NCBI GenBank assembly: GCA_019421925.1
Contig: JAHZEH010000008.1
Span: forward strand, 1 to 7,418
Length of the DNA stretch: 7,418 nt
Direction: 5' to 3'
Origin: Clostridia bacterium
GTDB lineage: Bacteria > Bacillota > Clostridia > Christensenellales > CALWSW01
Below are positions 5,469 to 7,418 of the stretch, one piece after another. Both the position numbers and the translations under genes were made by a program. Numbering within the stretch: position 1 is the first letter of the stretch; each line of letters opens with the position of its first letter. The notes below the pieces were generated by a model. It worked only from the letters and a program-made list of their open reading frames with translations. It did no database searches and was not told the origin of the DNA.

Positions 5469-6324
5469 TCCCTGCAAGGGCATGAAGAAGAAGGTGTGCG
5501 TCATCGGCGGCGGCCCGGCCGGCATGGAGGCCGCCATGGACCTGGCGGACAAGGGCCATGAGGTCATCCTCTACGAGAAGAGCGGCAAGCTGGGCGGCAG
5601 GCTGTCCTTTGCCGACCATGTGGTCTTCAAGGAGGATATCAAGCGGTACCGGGAGTATCTGACCGCCCAGGTGAACAAACGCCCCGCCATCCGCGTCCGC
5701 CTGAACACCGAGGCCACCCCTGAACTGGTCTGTGCCGAGGCCCCGGACGCCGTCGTCCTCGCCCTGGGCGCGGACAAGTTCATCCCCCCCATTCCCGGCG
5801 CCGATGGCCCCAACGTCATGCACGCATTCGACCTCTATGGCAACGAGGACAAGCTGGGCGGGCATGTCGTCCTGGTGGGCGGCGGCTTCGTGGGCTGTGA
5901 AGCCACGGTGCATCTCCAGTCCATGGGCAAGCGCGTGGACGTCGTCGAGATGGCGGACAGGCTGATGGCCGAGGCGGACGCCCTGGACGACGAGCGTTTC
6001 TTCACCCAGTACTACATGACCCACGAATTTGACATCAACAACCGCTCCTTTGTGGGCGTCCCCGAGACCGACCGGGTCTGTGTGCATCTGAGCGCCAAAT
6101 GCGTGGAGGTCACCCCCGGCGGGGTCTATATCGAGCAGGACGGCGCGCGCAAGTTCCTCCCGGCGGACTCCGTGGTCATGTCCACGGGCTTCCGCCCCAA
6201 TTCCGCCCTGCTGGACTCCTTTGAGGGTGTGGCCAGGGATGTGGTCGCCATCGGCGACTGCCGCAAGGTGGGCGACATCCTGAACACCTCCTCGGGCGGC
6301 TACTCCGCCTCCCTGCGCATCTGA
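5380..6324 (+). CDS. Ene-reductase C-terminal part: FAD/NADH domain (as read)
   Basis: This frame holds the rest of the flavoprotein. It begins with the fourth cluster cysteine in TSICTVNPHR, then a first dinucleotide-binding fold with VIGGGPAGMEAA (about frame residues 41-52) ending at E66 (LYEKSG) for FAD. A second fold, VLVGGGFVGCEA (164-175), serves NADH. The FAD-contacting VAIGDCRKVGDIL (289-301) and the last helix follow. All these are typical of the 2,4-dienoyl-CoA reductase/enoate reductase C-terminal half. The frame opens at an ATG at 5380, but this is inside the upstream coding sequence and no proper ribosome binding site precedes it or the internal ATGs at 5437 and 5482. It is therefore most likely the tail of the upstream gene rather than an independent one. 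Separate translation as an FAD-domain subunit is possible but unsupported. Confidence 0.82.
   Translation: MPIPPQTGTSICTVNPHRVMPHPLPAPCYDPCKGMKKKVCVIGGGPAGMEAAMDLADKGHEVILYEKSGKLGGRLSFADHVVFKEDIKRYREYLTAQVNKRPAIRVRLNTEATPELVCAEAPDAVVLALGADKFIPPIPGADGPNVMHAFDLYGNEDKLGGHVVLVGGGFVGCEATVHLQSMGKRVDVVEMADRLMAEADALDDERFFTQYYMTHEFDINNRSFVGVPETDRVCVHLSAKCVEVTPGGVYIEQDGARKFLPADSVVMSTGFRPNSALLDSFEGVARDVVAIGDCRKVGDILNTSSGGYSASLRI
5388..5395 (+). other. C8 homopolymer at the frame change
   Basis: Eight consecutive C follow the AAT codon for N376. Reading on gives PPPDRHQH and soon a stop. With one C fewer the reading is N-P-P-Q-T-G-T-S-I-C-T-V-N-P, which restores the fourth cysteine of the iron-sulfur motif and the whole FAD domain. 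This places the lesion at or beside the tract with high likelihood. Confidence 0.8.
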
Positions 6325-6342
6325 CGGCACAAAGGAGTCACT

Positions 6343-7323
6343 ATGGGAAAATACATCTTACGAAGGCTTCTGATGATGATCCCGGTGCTGCTAGGCATCT
6401 CCTTCGTGGTGTTCGGCCTTCTGGAGCTCTCCCCCGGCGACCCGGCCCAGGTCATTCTGGGCCAGCGGGCCAAGCCGGAGGATGTGGCGGCGCTCCGTGA
6501 GGAGATGGGCCTCAATGAGCCCTTCCTCACCCGGTACGTCAAGTATCTGAGCGACGCCGTCCAGGGGGATTTCGGAACCTCCTACCGGACCAAGCTGCCG
6601 GTGTTCACGGAGATCATGTCCCGTATGCCCACAACCATCATCGTTGCGCTGGGAGCCATCGTCCTGATGGTCATCCTGGCGATCCCCATCGGTATCCTCT
6701 CGGCGGTCAAGCAGTACTCCCTTCTGGACAACGTGACGCTGGCCGGGGCGCTGCTGCTCTCCTCCATGCCGAGCTTCTGGCTGGGTATTATGCTCATGCT
6801 GCTCTTCGGCCTCAAGCTGGGCTGGCTCCCCACCACGGGCGGCGGCAGCTTCGCGGGCTACGTCATGCCCTGGTTCACCCTGGCCGCCGGCTCTATGCCC
6901 ACCCTGGTGCGCCTGACCCGCTCCACCATGCTGGAGGTCATCCGGGCGGATTACATCAAGATGGCCCGCTCCAAGGGCGCCACGGAGAAGCATGTCATCA
7001 TAAGGCACGCCCTGCGCAACGCCTGCCTGCCCATCGTCACCATCATCGGCATGAATTTCGCCAAGATGCTGGGCGGCACGATGATCGTCGAGTCGGTCTT
7101 CTCCCTGTCCGGACTGGGGAGCCTGGCCATCACCTCCGTCACCAGCCTGGACATCCCCATGGTCATGGCCGAGGTGCTCTTCATCGCCTTCATCATCGGC
7201 ATGATGAACCTTTTGGTGGACATTCTCTACGTCTATATTGATCCCCGCCTCAAATCCCAGTATGTCTCCCCCTCCCGGAGGCGGCGTCTGGAGAGGGCGG
7301 TCTCCCAGGGGGTGAGCAAATGA
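6343..7323 (+). CDS. DppB/OppB-type peptide ABC transporter permease
   Basis: This 326-residue inner-membrane permease subunit belongs to the dipeptide/oligopeptide (and nickel, glutathione) ABC importers. The N-terminus GKYILRRLLMMIPVLLG starts the first membrane helix (about 9-29) and is followed by LELSPGDPA (27-35), the family's external-loop signature. Further helices lie at about 98-120, 133-156, 172-191, 230-250 and 276-298. The EAA loop that contacts the ATPase is DYIKMARSKGA...HALRNA at about 203-227. AAAGGAG (6331-6337) lies five bases before the ATG, and the gene starts 18 bases after the flavoprotein gene. Its stop overlaps the start of the next permease gene as ATGA. With two peptidase genes nearby, di- or oligopeptides or peptide-like conjugates are the likely cargo. 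Family alone cannot separate Dpp, Opp, Gsi and Nik types, so no symbol is given. Confidence 0.93.
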   Translation: MGKYILRRLLMMIPVLLGISFVVFGLLELSPGDPAQVILGQRAKPEDVAALREEMGLNEPFLTRYVKYLSDAVQGDFGTSYRTKLPVFTEIMSRMPTTIIVALGAIVLMVILAIPIGILSAVKQYSLLDNVTLAGALLLSSMPSFWLGIMLMLLFGLKLGWLPTTGGGSFAGYVMPWFTLAAGSMPTLVRLTRSTMLEVIRADYIKMARSKGATEKHVIIRHALRNACLPIVTIIGMNFAKMLGGTMIVESVFSLSGLGSLAITSVTSLDIPMVMAEVLFIAFIIGMMNLLVDILYVYIDPRLKSQYVSPSRRRRLERAVSQGVSK

Positions 7324-7418
7324 ACGAAAACACGGCGGCTGCCGTCTCCGAACAGGAGGTCTACAAAAAGCGGAGCCAGTTCAGGACCGTGGCCCGGCGC
7401 TTTGCCCGGAACAAACTG
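7320..7418 (+). CDS. DppC/OppC-type ABC permease, partial (N-terminus only)
   Basis: The frame opens at the ATG of the ATGA overlap with the preceding permease gene and runs to the window edge without a stop (33 codons, 3' end missing). After a polar start, the residues YKKRSQFRTVARRFARNKL (15-33) match the region just before the first membrane helix in OppC/DppC permeases, typically R-S-x-x-x-x-x-W-x-R-F-x-R-N-K. AGGGGGTGAG (7307-7316) provides the ribosome binding site and overlap allows translational coupling. It should pair with the DppB-like protein as the second pore subunit. ATPase and binding-protein genes are expected further downstream. Confidence 0.85.
   Translation, partial: MNENTAAAVSEQEVYKKRSQFRTVARRFARNKL

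Larger units (their letters stand above)
4260..6324 (+). pseudogene. Frameshifted 2-enoate reductase-type flavoprotein (whole gene)
   Basis: Taken together, the two open frames here are one gene for an NADH-dependent ene-reductase of the Old Yellow Enzyme branch that includes 2,4-dienoyl-CoA reductase, clostridial 2-enoate reductase and BaiCD/BaiH. Such enzymes carry FMN in an N-terminal TIM barrel, a 4Fe-4S cluster, and a C-terminal FAD/NADH module, and reduce activated C=C bonds in the cytosol. As read, the frame changes by one base at a run of eight C (5388-5395). With seven C the product would be continuous, about 687 residues, and would join the cluster cysteines as C365, C368, C371 and C385. 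It lies 36 bases after pepD and 18 before the permease gene, so it belongs to the same operon. The substrate is unknown. The break may be a sequencing or assembly error in a homopolymer, a true recent mutation, or a phase-variable tract; sequence alone cannot decide. Confidence 0.8.

Noticed and set aside
5380..5482. Independent gene start for the FAD-domain fragment
   Set aside because: None of the ATGs at 5380, 5437 and 5482 has a proper SD, and the fourth cluster cysteine belongs with the upstream part, so a frameshifted single gene is more likely.
5374..6330. 318-codon minus-strand frame opposite the FAD domain
   Set aside because: Same shadow pattern, His/Gly/Ala/Val-rich, while the plus strand carries clear Rossmann motifs.
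1..7418. tRNA, rRNA, CRISPR arrays, insertion sequences or known riboswitches
   Set aside because: I looked for cloverleaf ends, regularly spaced repeats, transposase motifs and familiar riboswitch cores and found none I could support.

Overview
The window looks like chromosomal DNA from a high-GC member of the Bacillota, most likely a gut-type Clostridia such as Oscillospiraceae (Flavonifractor/Lawsonibacter-like). The grounds are strong AGGAGG ribosome binding sites, GC-rich coding with C/G third positions, AT-rich intergenic promoters, A/T-flanked hairpin terminators and the protein families present. This placement is an inference; no marker gene is present.

Left edge (1-350): a small ribbon-helix-helix (Arc-like) gene on the + strand, clearly lower in GC (about 45% by hand count) than the rest. 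It is followed by a 14-bp hairpin that can serve as a terminator in both directions. A gene on the - strand (353-1432) converges on it: an M24 Xaa-Pro aminopeptidase/dipeptidase with all five metal ligands, whose real start is a GTG well inside the longest open frame.

Centre (1433-2777): a divergent control region with a recognisable promoter on each strand and a cluster of ACTAT/ATAGT inverted repeats between them. The + strand gene (1657-2499) is a regulator with an HxlR-type winged helix followed by a C-terminal half resembling the ligand domain of TetR proteins. It ends at a second terminator, whose 14-base core is nearly identical to that of the first.

Right part (2778-7418): a tight co-directional set. 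It holds a PepD-type M20 aminoacyl-histidine dipeptidase, an Old Yellow Enzyme/2-enoate reductase-type flavoprotein (FMN + 4Fe-4S + FAD), a DppB/OppB-type ABC permease and, overlapping it by ATGA, the first 33 codons of a DppC/OppC-type permease. The window ends before any solute-binding protein or ATPase. The flavoprotein gene is broken as read: a run of eight C at 5388-5395 puts the front (TIM barrel plus three cluster cysteines) and back (fourth cysteine plus two dinucleotide-binding folds) in different frames. Seven C would give one continuous protein of about 687 residues.

The likely theme is uptake of peptides or amino-acid conjugates, their hydrolysis by two metallopeptidases, and reduction of an unsaturated product by the ene-reductase, perhaps under the cysteine-containing HxlR/TetR-like regulator. 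The individual families are well known. The regulator architecture, its palindromic control region, the broken reductase and the unknown substrate are what deserve attention.
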